Origin: Adiantum capillus-veneris | Taxonomy: Eukaryota > Streptophyta > Polypodiopsida > Polypodiales > Pteridaceae | Assembly: GCA_014529385.2 (NCBI GenBank) | Contig: CM043952.1 | Coordinates: 60,305,619 to 60,369,618 of the forward strand | DNA: 64,000 nt | Reading direction: 5' to 3' | In this document: piece by piece, positions 1 to 13,340 of the stretch | Layout of the letters: every line of letters starts with the position of its first letter | Position numbering within the stretch: the first letter of the stretch is position 1 | Notes under the pieces: model-generated | The model's input: only the letters and a program-made list of their open reading frames with translations | Told to the model about the DNA's origin: nothing | The model's database searches: none | Program-made: the position numbers and the translations under genes

Positions 1-610
1 GCAATTGAGTCAAATTAAGTGCAGACTAGTATAATTAGATCCAAGTAGATCCCATCAATTCAAGTTTAAAAGAAATTGAATCATTAAAATGTTTGTGAGG
101 CATCAATTGTGTGCATTTTCATGCAATTAGGTCTAATTGAATGCATACAAATGCTAGACCCAACTCCTTCCAATCAATAGAATCTTAAAGAAAGTTTCTA
201 AATACAAATGGATTCCAAAAAATAACAACTAGGTCTAGAGGCATCAAATGAGTGGCATTGAAACAATTCAAATCAAATTGCATGCAAGTATGTCAATTGA
301 ATTTCAATCACGTACAACACATAAAATTCCTGTCCTGAATGAGCTAAATTGGGTGCAATAAGTATAACAAGTTTATGTAACAATTGAGAAAACATGGGTA
401 CATGAACTTGATGTTTTGATTTTATGTATTCTTTATTTCATATGTGATTATCATTGAAGATGAGTGGATCCAAAGTGTGAAATCAAGTTCCATTCTATTG
501 AAATGAGTCTAACCAACAAATATTGGTTTCAAATGAGTTCAGAGCTGCCAAAGTAAGTGGCATTGGATCTACTTGACTTGATTTTGGTGTAGTAAAACCT
601 AAGTAGCTAT

Positions 611-910
611 AATTTTGTGCAATAAAGCCTAATAGGATCTAAAAGGATAAAGCCTAATAGGTTAGTCTAAAAGGATCTGTATACTCTAACTCAATACATT
701 TGGATGAAATTAGAATCAATTGAGTGCCATCAAGTTATAATTGATGCATTGGGGCCCATAAGAATATGAATGATGTAGATGTAATTTTGTGCAATAAAGC
801 CTGCTAGGTCAATATAAAATGATTTATGTACTCTAACTCAATGCATTTGGATGCAATTAGAATCAATTGAGTGGCATCAAGTTATAATTGGTGCAATTGG
901 GCCCCATATA
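611..910. repeat. 172-bp tandem duplication
   Basis: The phrase AATTTTGTGCAATAAAGCCT recurs 172 bp apart (611 and 783). Each copy is followed by similar text (CTCTAACTCAATRCATTTGG, then AATCAATTGAGTG). Two head-to-tail diverged copies, the second slightly shorter. No coding content. Confidence 0.7.
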
Positions 911-3202
911 ATACATTGATAAACTTACAATGATTTTATTTGGGACATATGAATGATGTAGATGTATCAATTTGATGTACTTACAATGACATTATTTGGG
1001 ACATTTTTATGAGAAATTTCATTAATCTCTACAACTGAATTAAATTGACTTACCTTTGTACTCAAGCAAATGTTAACACTATCTATCTATTTCTAAATAT
1101 ACAAACATACTGCCAACAAATATGGCTTGAAAGCTTTGATTCATTAAGAACTTATACCCAATTGTTCTCTTTTCTACCACAAGAGAAAATCAACCAAGAT
1201 TTCTAATAACGTTAAAGAGACATAGGTTGCTTAATGCACCCCATAGTGAATTTTGATGGCATAACATGGAAGATATAGGTGTCTTGATTCATTAACTTTT
1301 AACTTGAAGGCTCTTGTGGGAAGCTTATGGTCATATTTTGAGCATTTAAGGAGACTTTTGAATAATAAACACAATGTGGACTTGTACTGTATCCAAATAA
1401 CATTTGCATTGGACTTCTTCTTTGTATATTTTGTGATTTACAATTGTGTTATTATTCTTCTTTATGAGAATATAATATAAACATGTCAAAAAAATTACGA
1501 TAAATTCCAACATCCTGTAATATCTTTTACTCTTTTAAGAGAGGGTGTGCATTTGTGGTATTTATCAATGTTTGGGTATGTAAGATATAACATGTTTCCC
1601 CTTCTCCATAGCCCTCGCTCCATCATGTTCTCTCTTGCCATGTCCCAACATTAGGAGAAATATGGACTTTGCACGGGCCTTGTAAGAAATCCCAATTTTT
1701 AGGGATTAAGGGGACAAGGGCATTCAAGAAGCAAGTTTTGAGTAGACTTTTCTAGCTTTTTTTAAAGACACATGTAAGATGTGGATCTAGGAGGTCACTT
1801 TCTCTCTCTAGCTTTTTGAAAGTGAAGGGAGTAAAGAGGTGTGGACACATTAGCAAAAACGTGGGTCATAAGAGTCAAAATTTGACTTTTTTTATTTTAA
1901 AAAATCATTTTTACTTATTTTTACTTAAAACTCTCCCCCAAACATATATACATATCAAAAAAACATTTTTTGACCTTTTTTTAAAACTTACAAGCAATAA
2001 AAGTCCACTTTTTCAACCCCCCCTCCCCCCTCCTTGCTCCCTTCTCTCCTCCTCCTCCCCTCTCTCTCCCTCTCCCCCCCATCCCCTTCTCTCCTCCCTC
2101 CCCCTTCCCCCTCTCTCTTTTCATCCTTTTCTTCCTCACACAACAATTGCCATGGTTCTCATGGTCATCACAAATCGTGTGCCTCCACCATCACGTACTC
2201 CGCACACCAAAAGCATATATTTTTGCTTATCCACGGTGTTTTCAATGAAGGCCGCACATGAGGGTGAGCAAGGGTCATCCTAGGAACGTCGTACCGTCGG
2301 TGAGACGAATGTTGACATTTGGATGGATGGCCATTTGTATCCTTATGATCCTATAAGCCACTTCCATCCATCCTTTAATATCCTTTTGATGGTTTTTCAA
2401 TATCTTGGGAGGGGAGAGGTAGGATGGTTAGGCTATTGCAAGCGGTTCTGTATGAGTGCATGTGATTATTTGTATTCGTGATGCACAAATGTCAAGCTCT
2501 TCAGCTCAAAACAGTGGCATTATAATAAAGTATTGCCTCTTTGGAGAGGGAGGTTGAATCTCCAATAAAAATGCAGGAAAAGGATGTCCACATTATGAAG
2601 CTTGCCAACACCATCACATATTTGAAAGAAACACCCCTTGGTGCAAGGGAACAATATACTTCTTACTTTTGGTTGTGTTTTTCTTACCATAGACTTTGAA
2701 GTCTAAGGTCTTGCCTCTACTTGTTTTGAAGTGCTTGGCACAAAGGTTTCTTTTGTGCTGAAGCTCGTTGAGTGTTAGATAGTGAAAGGTTAAAGAGGTT
2801 AAGTGTCACCACTTTTCCTCTAAAACAACCTTCTTTTTTATATCTTGCAGGTAGGTTCTTCAAATCCATGCTTATTAGAGGTGGGTAATCTCATCATAAT
2901 ATATATTTAAGGATTGTTTATTCCCGGTTCGATGGAAACACTTGTAAATTTTTACACCATATACTTAACAAGTGTCTTTATTATACAACATGCAAATGTT
3001 AAATTTATACATGTTTTTGTTTGAAGAACAGGTCTCTAACACATCATGGTACAAGGTGACCTCTTATTATGCTAGTCGAGTGGTGGTATTTGTAACAATT
3101 GCTCAGGGAATTGGCATAACATGAATCTTTTACGGTGGCACAAAGCTCTCCTCAAGCAATGTGGCTCCCATTACACCAAGAATCATTATGCTAACATAGA
3201 GA

Positions 3203-3352
3203 GATCCCTAGTAGGACAATACAACAACTTTCCAGCAGCAACACACCCTTTCCTAACATGAAGACACCCCCACCAAAGATCCCTAGTAGGACAATACAAC
3301 AACTTTCCAGCAACAACACACCCTTTCTTAACATGAGCACACCCCCACCAAA
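3203..3352. repeat. 75-bp tandem duplication
   Basis: Two adjacent copies start with GATCCCTAGTAGGACAATAC at 3,203 and 3,278 and continue through CAACTTTCCAGCA and ACACCCCCACCAAA. They differ at only a few bases, so the duplication is recent. Confidence 0.85.
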
Positions 3353-4979
3353 GATATTTTTATGTGATAGGTCACCCCATGATCATACCATGTCATGGAA
3401 TGGATGCAAGAACTATGACCACACTACCTCTTGGAAGATTTTCATGAATGTATTCTTATCAAAGTCAATGAGAAGAAATTTGGACTTTTATGTTTGTTGA
3501 TGTGTAAGAGCACTCTAGGTCTACTATATTTTGAGATTGTTTGATAAGTTAAATAAGATTTGTAGTCATTTAAAGTGTAAATTTGTTTTTGTTTGGTAAG
3601 ATTGTATATTAGAAGACATGATAAAGTAAATGAGATCTTTAAGGAATGAACCTCGATGAAATTCCTACCATGCACTTGTGACACTATATCTCTTCTTGAA
3701 CCCTTTGATTTCTATTGTTGTGGGGAATCCAAGGGGGACCTATTTTCAACTTTTTTGCAATAACTTTTGTTGAAGGAAATTTTGGTTGTTTTAAATTTTG
3801 TACATAGTCTAGCAATTCATTTTGATTGTTTTGCTTCAGTTTCAAATTTTGACTGAGGGCTCCTTGGAAGCTACTTTTGAAGGTGTTAGGGTGAGATTTT
3901 GGGAAAGTTTGGTATGTAGGAAATACAGCTCTTAACACAATGAAAAACATTGGTTCTTTGAGTATTTTTAGATTCCATGGTTTTGATGCTCGTTGGAGCC
4001 CATAGATTAAGAAAAAGTAAGAAATGTCTGCTTTACATCATTTTTAAAGAAATTGCCAACTTGCACGTTGATTTTTGGCAATCCGAGCAAGATATGACTT
4101 TTTTGCATCACAAGATAATCGAAGAGCGCGACGAGATGAAAAAATTCATGTGAAATAATTCCAAACAGGATTCAAAGTCGGTTGGGAGCTACAAGCTGTT
4201 GAAAAAAGCCTAAAAGTTCAGCACTTTTAAAAAAAAACGTAAAACATTGAATTATGGCCGAAGAACTAAAATTGGAGGTCAAAAATGCTTTTTTGACCAT
4301 GAAATATGTTTGGGGACATTTAAAGGATTTTTTTTTACTTTTTTTAAAATTTACAAATTTTTAGTGTATTTTTAAATTCGAGTCAAAAAGTGGGGAAAAA
4401 GAGGTCAAAGTGGTGTCCCCCCCCCCCTCTCCCCTTTCCCCTAGCCACCTCCCTTACCTTCTCACTAGGTAAGAGGCCATTAAGAGGTGTAAGGCTACTT
4501 TGTCTCCCTAGTTTTTTGAGGGTATAGAGTGTGTCCACCACCCTCTTCCTATTGGCTAGCCTCTAATTAACCTTAATCCCAAAGGGCTCTAGAGGGTTCA
4601 TATTTTTCCTAATGATGCTGAGAAAGAATGGCACATTTGTATCCCTATCAAACCTATATACTTAGATACAAAGTAGAAAGGCCTACGTGTCTTGGGTTGT
4701 GAAGCAACACCATCTGACCACACTCAATGTGATTTAATTGATATGCCTTGCTCCTTCAACCATCCAAAATGCAGTAAAGAAATCCTATACAAAAAAGATA
4801 TCATCAACACTGTCATCTGAAATGAAAAAGAGGACAATTTTGGTGATATCGCTAGCCTTCCTAGTATAGGTTAGAAGATGTATATGATGTGTTTTTTCTT
4901 GTATTTAGGGATGGGAGTATGAATGTATGTCTTGATATTGAGGCACATGTGCAATTTATGTAGGTTTCAAATGACATTG

Positions 4980-6870
4980 TAGATGATCCATTTTTTATGC
5001 AGATTTACAAGAATGAGGATAAAGCTGAAGATGAGCAAGCTAGAGGTATGTCAAGATTACAGGTGCAAACTATCCATGACAATAAATTATGTGCATCTTT
5101 TGTCTAGTCATACCCGTTTACATTTTCAACATGCCTCTTATGCATTAGATTGTTATGTTTTAAATGTGTAATGAGGAGGAGCCTCTATCATTTGTTGATG
5201 AATGACAAAACTCAAAATTTTGGCTGGCTACAATGCATTCTGAGTATAATGGTATTGTGAAGAATGGCACGTGATCTTTGCCTTACTTGAACTCTAGGAA
5301 AAATCCCATCAGTATTAAGTAGGGTTTCAAGTTAAAATGTAACCCTAATGGTACTTTTTATTGCTATTAGATTAGACTTGTGGCAAAATGGTATGATGGA
5401 GAGAAGGTCACTGATTTTGATGAAACTTTTGTTCCCACTTGTCTTATGGCTACCATTCATAGTAATTATTCATAGGTAGCTCATAATGGTTGGAATATAA
5501 TTTGTTTGGACATAAAGAGTGTAATTTTGAATGGTTATTTTCCCAAGGAAATGTATGTATAGTAGCCTCATGGTTTTTGCTAAAAAAGAGCAAGAAAATA
5601 AGGTGTGCAATCGTAAGCATTAGGAAGAGGATGGGATCTAGGAGGGCTTCTTAATTTTCTATGAGCTATGGAAGTGATTAACATTTTGGCAAATAGTTCC
5701 ACACTGTGTCTGCAAGAATAGTGGGTGTGTAAGAGTGGTCAGAGGATGCACCTTTTTTCCAAGTGCACAAATTTATAATTTTTGGTCTCCCATAGCATAT
5801 ACATACAATTTTCAATTAAAGTAAAGGTCATAAACCTCTTATATACATATCAAGTTTATTCTGTAGATATGTTACATGATATGGTTCTACTTGCTAGATT
5901 TAAATTTTTATTTTGGGGGAGAAATTGAATTGAAATAACCTACCCATTTTTTCATCTTTCAATTCAAAAACTATCCTTTCATTGCTTTCTTCAAACTACA
6001 TGTTTGACTCCCTTAAAATACCAAATAAATAGGTCCTGTTGGGCCCCATTCTCTTCCTAATGAATGTGTTATATAGTTTCAAGCAAGCACCACATGCTTG
6101 GTATGATTCATGCTTACTCATTTGCAAATGGTTTTAGAATATTCCAATTAAGAGCACTATGTATGTCTCACATATGCCAAGCATGGGCCGGGATGATGTA
6201 TTTTTTATCATTGTGCTTTATGTTGATGACATGTTTCTCTCGAGACCAAATGGGAGAAGTATCGTTGATTTTGACTACTTATTTTAAAATTTCATGTTTG
6301 GGTCCGTTGCATCATTATTTGGGCATACAATTTAAGCAAGTTGATGGACGTGTTATTTTATGCTATAAAAGTTTACTAAGAAACATTCAACCTTGAGGAT
6401 TGCAAGCCTATTGCTACTCCTATGGAGACAGGTTCGAAGCTTATTCTTCATTATGCTAGAGAGTACCTTTATGTCACATGCACTCTATTAGTAGGCTCTT
6501 GATTGCCTCAACTATGTATGCATTACGGGCCCATATGTTCAATATGCAATCTCATAGGTGAGAAAATTTATGCATAGCCTAGGGTCTACAAATTGAAGGA
6601 AATTAAAAGGATCTTTAGCTACTTGAGTGGCACTATATACCTTGGGTTTTTTCATCCTAAAGGGGAAAGATTGTTACCAGATTTTCATGCTTTTTCAGAC
6701 TCAAATGGGTAATTGGTTGCTACAACACATGAGTGTCATTAGTGGCTTTTGCTTCATCCTTGGTAGCTCATGCATATCTTTCCTGAGCAAGAAGCAACCT
6801 ACAACATGCCTTTCCTTTAACACTAGGTTGGTAATGGGACACTTTTATGTCCTGTTAAGTGACCATTTTC
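4980..6870 (+). mobile_element. Ty1/copia retrotransposon relic (pol part)
   Basis: Translated pieces on the + strand show copia reverse-transcriptase landmarks in order: an RLVAKxYD...DFDETFVP block near 5.38 kb, a LDIKS..LNGYFPKEMYV block near 5.52 kb, a YVDDM motif near 6.22 kb, an LGPLHHYLGIQF block near 6.3 kb, and an RNase H-like SGTIYLGFF...AFSDSNG block near 6.65 kb. The segment at about 5,020 resembles the linker upstream of RT in the minus-strand copia element at 42.9-48.0 kb (shared KMS-LEVCQ). This is a fossil: heavily broken (well over ten interruptions), and no LTRs could be recognised. Old by appearance. Confidence 0.75.
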
Positions 6871-9080
6871 CTTGAATTATGTCAAGAGTTTCAAAATGGA
6901 TTTTGAGGTGCTATCTGTCTAGAAAGTTGTCTCATGATCTGAAAAAAACTCAACATTTTTTTGGAATATCAACTCCATCTTTAACCTTGTCCTTGCACAA
7001 CATTTCACAACGTAAACTGTGTGAAAAAACGGGTCCTGTTTTTGGCTTTTTTCAACTTTACCACTCTAGAATTCATGTTTGTGAGGTCTATAATGCCAGA
7101 GAACTATCTTTAGTAGTCCTCAACATGTCTTGATGCTTCTAAGGAGAAATAAATGTTAAAGTTGTAAGTTATGACCAAATTACAAAAATTGTTAAATCCT
7201 ATTTTTTAGCCAATTTTAGCTCTTCTATGATTTTTTTGGTGGCTTTGATGATATCCAAATGCATTTTTGATTTTCTATGTCGCATATTGTAACATAAAGA
7301 TAATATTCCTTGAGTTTTGGGGCACCTAATATCCTATTTTTCATAGTAGACAACGATGGTTGATTTTTTCAATTATAGAGGAAAACGAAACATTCTAGTA
7401 TATCAAGTATAGCTTTTTCAATATTGTTAGTTTCTTGTGACAACTACATGCATTTTGTAGGTAGTAACCATATCTAGTCATAAGGATCAAATTTGGCTAG
7501 ATATTGAATAGTTTCTATGGGATCTACAACTCATAATGTTGAACCCAGTTTTTTCATGTTTGTTATATTTAGCACTTCATCTTTGTCCCCAAGATTCCCC
7601 TTGGTAAGAGATGTATTATTCTTTTGACATGCTCCATGGCTCCTTATGAACCTAAAGGACAATAGGGAACTAATAAAACATGCATATATTATTTGTATTG
7701 AGAGTAGCTATAGAAACTTTGATGATAGGTTTGCAGAATGGTAAAAATTCAACTTTTTTGTACCTATTTCTTTCGGCAAAACAAAAAATAGTGAGTGAGA
7801 AGCAATCATATGTTCTGATCACCAACCCATTGAAGCTAACTAGGGAATTTATCTCAAGTCCTACAAAAATCCCTAATCTTATTTTTATGCAACAAAACGT
7901 AAGAAATGACTGTTTTGATGAAAATGTACCGGTCCATCAACTTTGGAGGCTTGGTGTGACCAAAAGATGAGAAATTTCACAAGTTTCTTATTTTTTCCAT
8001 GTGTAGTAGGCCTTGAACTATAACCTCATGAAAGGATTTTACAAAATGAGTGGATCTACTATGGTTTTGGAGATTTTTTTCAAAACCCTCAAAGGACACT
8101 TTTATATCCTGTTAGGTTACCAACCTAGTGTTAACTATATAAGGGCAAAGGGTCGACACTTTTGTACATGCCACATTCACGAGCATTGAACCACAATGGG
8201 TTGTGGCATCATGGGAAACTTTGACACAAATGGTGATGAAGCCAGGTACTGTAGGAGTATTGAAAGGATATTAAAGGTCAATTACCTTCATCTTTGAGTG
8301 CAAGTGGTTTGCAAATGTGTCTAGATGGCATGAGAATGGGCTCTACATGGTGGACTCTAGTGTGTGTCAAATAGGAAGGTATGAAAACTTAATCTGCCAT
8401 GCAATTGTGTGCAAGTGAGTGTAAACCTTCTTTACCCTTATGTTGTTGTAACATAATACCAATGTCACTCACTTTGAACTTATCTTCTATAGGTCATCTA
8501 TATCCCATCAATACATCAACCAAAACTTTGGTTCATAGTTCTTGTAACACCTCCAAAAAGAACCATTTTTGCCACTACTGAAGAGGAGACCATCTTCGAC
8601 CCTCTCCAACCTACTACTTTGGATGAGGGGGAGAGAGAGGAAAGAGGGATTGATGATTTAAGTCCCAGTTGCAAATCTCAATAAGGATGACTGCCATGAT
8701 GACGATGATGAGATGGAAAGATCACGCTACTTGTAGAGATATTTTGGAAGATGATTTATAAACATTTTGTATATTTTATTTTATAATTATTTTTTTTCAT
8801 GTTGCCCATTCATCTATTTCTCTACACTCTCTCCCTCTCACTCTCTTATTTTTTCAAACATGATAATTTATGTTAATCAAGTTGGTGATATTAATTTAAT
8901 TGATAAAATATCTATCATTTTTTGGTACAATGTTTTGTGAAAAATAACAAATGCTTTGTAATTTTTCAAGAAAATAGGAAGAAGTACTCAAATTTGCATA
9001 TATTGGCTCTAAATCATTGTGCAATAATGCTTGAGGTAATAATGGTGGTTATAACCTCTCTCCCTTTCTAACATCCACCT
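6871..9080. other. No gene recognised
   Basis: AT-rich sequence with short open frames only. A phrase around GGACACTTTTATRTCCTGTTA occurs at about 6,838 and 8,094, suggesting a small dispersed repeat. Nothing else supportable. Confidence 0.5.
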
Positions 9081-9084
9081 TCAC

Positions 9085-9335
9085 ACATTTTCTTCTGTTG
9101 TTGTTCTTAAGAGTTATGGGTGCAAGTGGAGTCAGTGTTTTGTGTTATGCATAGTGCGAGAGTGCTTCTGCTATTGAAAAATAGTTTAAAGAAGCACTCC
9201 TTTATTATGCTCCTTGCTCAACACCTCTACATAGCAAGAGAGCTTGTTGCTACCACTATGTAAAGCCTTTCAAGATATGCGACAAATGCATGGATGTATT
9301 TGCTCGGGTGAAATACATGTGTGATATTTGGAGGA
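9085..9335 (+). repeat. Segment homologous (inverted) to the CACTA interior at 21.25-21.55 kb
   Basis: Reads as a diverged reverse complement of about 21,245-21,545 inside the CACTA element. Shared text includes GAGTTATGG.TGCAAGTGGAG, TTTGTGTT, AGCTTCTTTATT-like and AGAGAGCTCG-like words. In both places a long (AG)n/(CT)n tract follows at a few hundred bp on the same side, so this looks like a relic of a related CACTA copy. Its possible coding content (Cys-rich in one frame) is not recognised. Confidence 0.6.
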
Positions 9336-9740
9336 AGAGTGGAAGCCTCTCTATTTTGTCCATGATGTGTGTTTTAATTGTGGCCCAGCATTTGTGACAT
9401 AGTGTTCACATTCCTTGGGCAACCTAATTTATCCAAATAGCCATCGTTTCATGTTTTAACATCATTTTTTGTCCATTTAAAAAAGTGAAAATCATGTTTT
9501 TTAAATTTTTCCACAAGAAAAAAAGAGGGACATACCCAAATTTGAATGTTTTACTACCAAAGCGGGGGTCAATAATAAAAGCAAGAATAATCACGATAAT
9601 AAACATGGTAATAAAATCAATAATATTTAGAGTGCAAAGAAATGTCCTCACATCTCCCTCTCTCTTCTTTGGCCAATCCATTTTGGACTCTCTCCCTACA
9701 AACCATGGTAAAGACCATGGTAAATGTTTTCAAAGTTTCA

Positions 9741-9744
<4 letters not shown>

Positions 9745-9831
<87 letters not shown>
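9745..9831. repeat. (AG)43 microsatellite
   Basis: Uninterrupted AG dinucleotide run of about 86 bp. Its position relative to the preceding CACTA-like piece matches that of the (TC)n block at 20,963 relative to its homologous piece. Confidence 0.98.
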
Positions 9832-9834
<3 letters not shown>

Positions 9835-10059
9835 GAAATGAAACATTATGTTAACATCTTCTAAAGACCAGATTGACCTACAAGACAAGAGAGTTACATC
9901 ATGGTGAATTTGATACAAGAATGGATAAAATGAAAGAAAGGAGCTACCTAAACAAAAACACTACTAGAGCTATAAAAGATGGGTACAAGAGCCTAAGAGG
10001 TACATATACAAAAAGTGGGTGTGTATCTCAAAGAAAAGATACAAAATGGTGGATATGTG

Positions 10060-10620
10060 TATCAGAATAAAGAGAAGGCTTGCATCAATCACTACATGAT
10101 TGTGTTGATGTACTCCATGGTGAGAGTTTTCATAGAGCATCTCCCATGTGTTGCCAATATAGATCTAATCCTTTGTTGTAACCTCCTCCATTGATGGGAG
10201 AATCTCCTCATCTTGTCCCTCATGCATCTCTCCAGCTCTACTCCTCAATCACTTAGTATACCTTTTCTAGTGATTTTCCAAAGCATCTGCTAGTGATACC
10301 TCCTCAATACCTAAATATACCTATGCTGTACAATGGCATATATATGAAGCTCTATCTTTGGCTCTCTCTTTGATACAACTAGCATAACCTATTCTCAGTT
10401 AAAATGCCTCGATATTGGCTAGTCTCAATCTCCAAATGATGTGATGATTTTTGAATCTCTTCAATAGCACATCATAATCCATGGGACAAGTAAGTGTCCA
10501 TGTCTTAGGCCTAGATAAGACCCATCCTCTATAAAGTGGAGAAAATTCCCTGTATATGTAGTCATCTTTGTAACCAACTCCTATATAGGTTGCATTGTCA
10601 CAAGTTGCTGACATGATATG
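10060..10620 (-). other. Possible coding relic, unrecognised
   Basis: The minus strand has a 71-codon frame at 10,399-10,614 of non-repetitive composition (aromatic- and Arg-rich, ending ...IIWRLRLANIEAF). Downstream at lower coordinates a second frame continues with protein-like composition. I recognise no family. It lies just outside the LTR at 10,739 and could be the tail of an older element or a host gene scrap. Confidence 0.2.
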
Positions 10621-10738
10621 TTCAACTCAAAGGAACGTTCCAAGAGGACAAGGAATTGAACCATGAAGATGGGTCAAGGGGCCTAAGGGGTTAGGGATTA
10701 AAAATCCAAACCCCTGCCAACTTATGGTGCACCAGCCG

Positions 10739-11380
10739 TGTTATAGGCTCGGGCACTCCAAGCGAGAAATCAATAGCAGCACCCGAATAAAATATGCAAG
10801 TAGCTGAACTTCAGTAGAGAGAGATAAAAAAAGGAGAGTTGGCATAGCACGATGGAGTTCCATGTCCAAATGCATTGGCCCCAAATACTAGCAACCCCTT
10901 CCAATATGTCTTTATTATTGAGTTGCAAAGGTCCAACTTTTGAGGGTCTTCTTCTTTAAGATTTTTCATCTAGATGCTCTCTAGAGTGAGGCCGCAAGGG
11001 GTTCTTAGAAACTTACAAGGGGATGCCCAGAAGTAGAGCTCCAAAAGCTTCTATGTCAAAAGCACTTCACACCAAAATCATCTGCTCTCAAAAGCATGGC
11101 ACAAAGCTGTCTTAAACATTTAGCACAAAATGCAAAATTCTTTATAACCTACCACATCAATAGGTAGTGTCATTTACAAATGCCAAACCACAATTAAAGC
11201 TTTTGAGTTTTAGTTTTTAGGCCCCTTAGCCGGTACTCCATAAGTTGGATAGGGTTAGAGTTTTTAAGCTCTAACCCCTTAGGCCCCACAACCACAACTT
11301 TAAGTCCTTTTGGGTTTAGTTTCTTGTCCTTTTGACCAATTCCTACCTCTTGGACATTTCCACATCACCAACTTGTGACA
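10739..11380 (-). repeat. LTR (3' side of the minus-strand gag element)
   Basis: 642 bp, starting TGTTATAGGC and ending CCAACTTGTGACA on +, i.e. TG...CA ends. Homologous along its length to 13,341-13,901 (shared GAAATCAATAG, GCATTGGCCCCAAA, CTCTCAAAAGCATGGC). A C-run next to its right edge is the polypurine tract of the minus strand. Confidence 0.75.
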
Positions 11381-12134
11381 TTCCCCCCTCCTGAAAGAAT
11401 TGTAATTGTCATCAATTATGCCTACAAAATAGCCAAAGGATAGAAACTTTCTTGAATAGACAATGAGTCTATGTGCTCATGCTGCAGACTCCACAAATCT
11501 AGCACTTTCACAAAAACATTAGTCACTAATCAATCACATTTTTGTCGAGGTCTCAGATACAAATCATTATCTTTGTAACCTATTTAGTAACAACATCCAA
11601 ACCACACTAATATTTTCATGGATGTCTTGATCTACTAAATTTTTGTATTTACAGAATTGCATACAATTCACATTGAGCAGTGTGTTTCAATCTTTCAATC
11701 TACACATCTCATCTAGCCAGCATGCATACCAAAACCCTATTGCACATGACCCATAATTATGTCTTTGAATGGATTCAGACTTCCTTTCTAAGCAAAAGTG
11801 CCATATCTCTTTTGAAAATCCATAGTGAAACCACTCAATTTGATCCCTCAAAAACATCCTCTAGAATGAGGACATTGGAAAATAAGTATCCCAAAACCTC
11901 TACCAATAGCTATCTAAAGTGTTTTCCTTGATCATCCTCAGTAGATGATTCCAAGCTGTGATGACATCTTCTTCATACTCTTTTGTCAACCATGTAGCAG
12001 TGAAATTCTCTTAAATTTAATCCACTTCTTAGGTTCTTCCCTATGCAACAACAGAGTAGACCACCATTTCTATGCCTTTTCTTTCAAAAGTAAGATGTTG
12101 CTCTTTTTACCTTGAAGGGTTCTGAGAAACGACC

Positions 12135-12381
12135 CCCGGGGAGGTCACCTAATAAAGATGTAACCTATCACGTGAGTTCAACAGAAGGGTATTTAAAGTT
12201 CTTGAAACTTACAGGAATATATATACGAAAGGGTATTATTTTTTCAAATTTGAAAAAAACCTATAGATTTTAAAAGAAAAGGGTACATTATATTCCTAAC
12301 AAAATTCACAGATAAGGGGTTTTACAAACATGTCTTGAACGCACGTGATATGGTAGTTTTACACATAGTGAACCCCCCGAG
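12135..12381. mobile_element. MITE family copy 1 (247 bp)
   Basis: Flanked by an exact 8-bp target duplication AAACGACC (12,127-12,134 and 12,382-12,389). The left end reads CCCGGGGAGGTCACC and the reverse complement of the right end reads CTCGGGGGGTTCACTATGTG. Subterminal TATCACGTGAG faces CACGTGATATGG. No coding capacity. Inserted in the gag element. Most similar to the copy at 59,617. Confidence 0.85.
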
Positions 12382-13340
12382 AAACGACCTTTCAAAGAGG
12401 TGATGCCAAACTCTTATATGAACTCAAGGGCTCCATGGGTGTCTTGATAGCCTGAAAGTGTGCCAAACTTGATTGTTTGACCACCATCCTTGAACTCCTC
12501 AGTCTTCTTATTCTTTTTCTTTCTATCAAAATTGCTAGATTGCTTCCCATGCTTTCTACACTTTTCAAAAGATCTACTTTTCTTGCTTTTTCTCCACTTT
12601 TTTTTTCTTTTTCTCATATTATTTGGAAACTAGAAGATGATGAAATATCGGAAATTTTTGAAGATAAAGAAAAGTTTGGGTCGTCCTCAAATCGAACACG
12701 CATCTTGCATCTGTAAGCCACCTTGAAAGTCGACTACTAGCCTGAAATTTGCTAACTTCCTCTTCTTTCAAGAGTGCTTTAGACTTTTCATCAACTGGTT
12801 TGTCTTCTTTTCAAGAGCTTTATCAAACTCTTTTTGCAAGTATAGTTTCTCCTTTCCTACACTCGGATTTGCTTCATGTTGCATTACCAACCTAAGAGGA
12901 GATTGTACCGCCATGCACCATAAAAAATGCACGTCATCAAGCAGGTAGTTCTTGAAGTGATCCACATAGTTTGGATCACATTTGCATTACCAACTTGAGA
13001 GGAGACTGTACCATCTCGCACCATCTAAAATGCACATCTTCAAGTAGGTAATTCTTGAAGTGATCAACATAGTTTGTATCCTTGGAGTACCTGATCAATC
13101 TTTTCATGCATGTGTCAACCTACAGTTGACATTTGTACTCTACATACTCTGTCAAGATTCCTCGTCATAAATTTCCCAAAATCTCCAAACTCCTCAAAGA
13201 AAGTCTTACTGCCATTGGAATCTCCATTGCCTTTCTTTGTTTCCATGCTGGAATTTTGCTTTTCTTCATTTCTATAGGTTTCTCTACGAGAACCCATGTG
13301 TGATGCATAGAAGAAGAATTTTTTTGAGTTGTGGTATCAT

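Larger units (their letters stand above)
1..4975. other. Non-genic AT-rich stretch
   Basis: No coding region that I can support. The stretch holds a 172-bp tandem duplication near its left end, a pyrimidine-rich tract around 2,020-2,130 that produces spurious proline/serine/leucine reading frames, a 75-bp tandem duplication near 3.2 kb, and a C-run near 4,420. A diverged inverted similarity links about 1,840-2,010 with 4,230-4,420. Confidence 0.6.

Noticed and set aside
1816-2283. 155-codon open frame on +
   Set aside because: Composed of a pyrimidine-rich tract translated as Pro/Ser/Leu; a second frame overlaps it. Composition artefact.
9485-9918. Open frames of (RE)n and (SL)n on both strands
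   Set aside because: They are the (AG)n microsatellite read in different frames. The same applies to frames over the tracts at 20.96, 22.1, 23.1, 49.47 and 61.2 kb.
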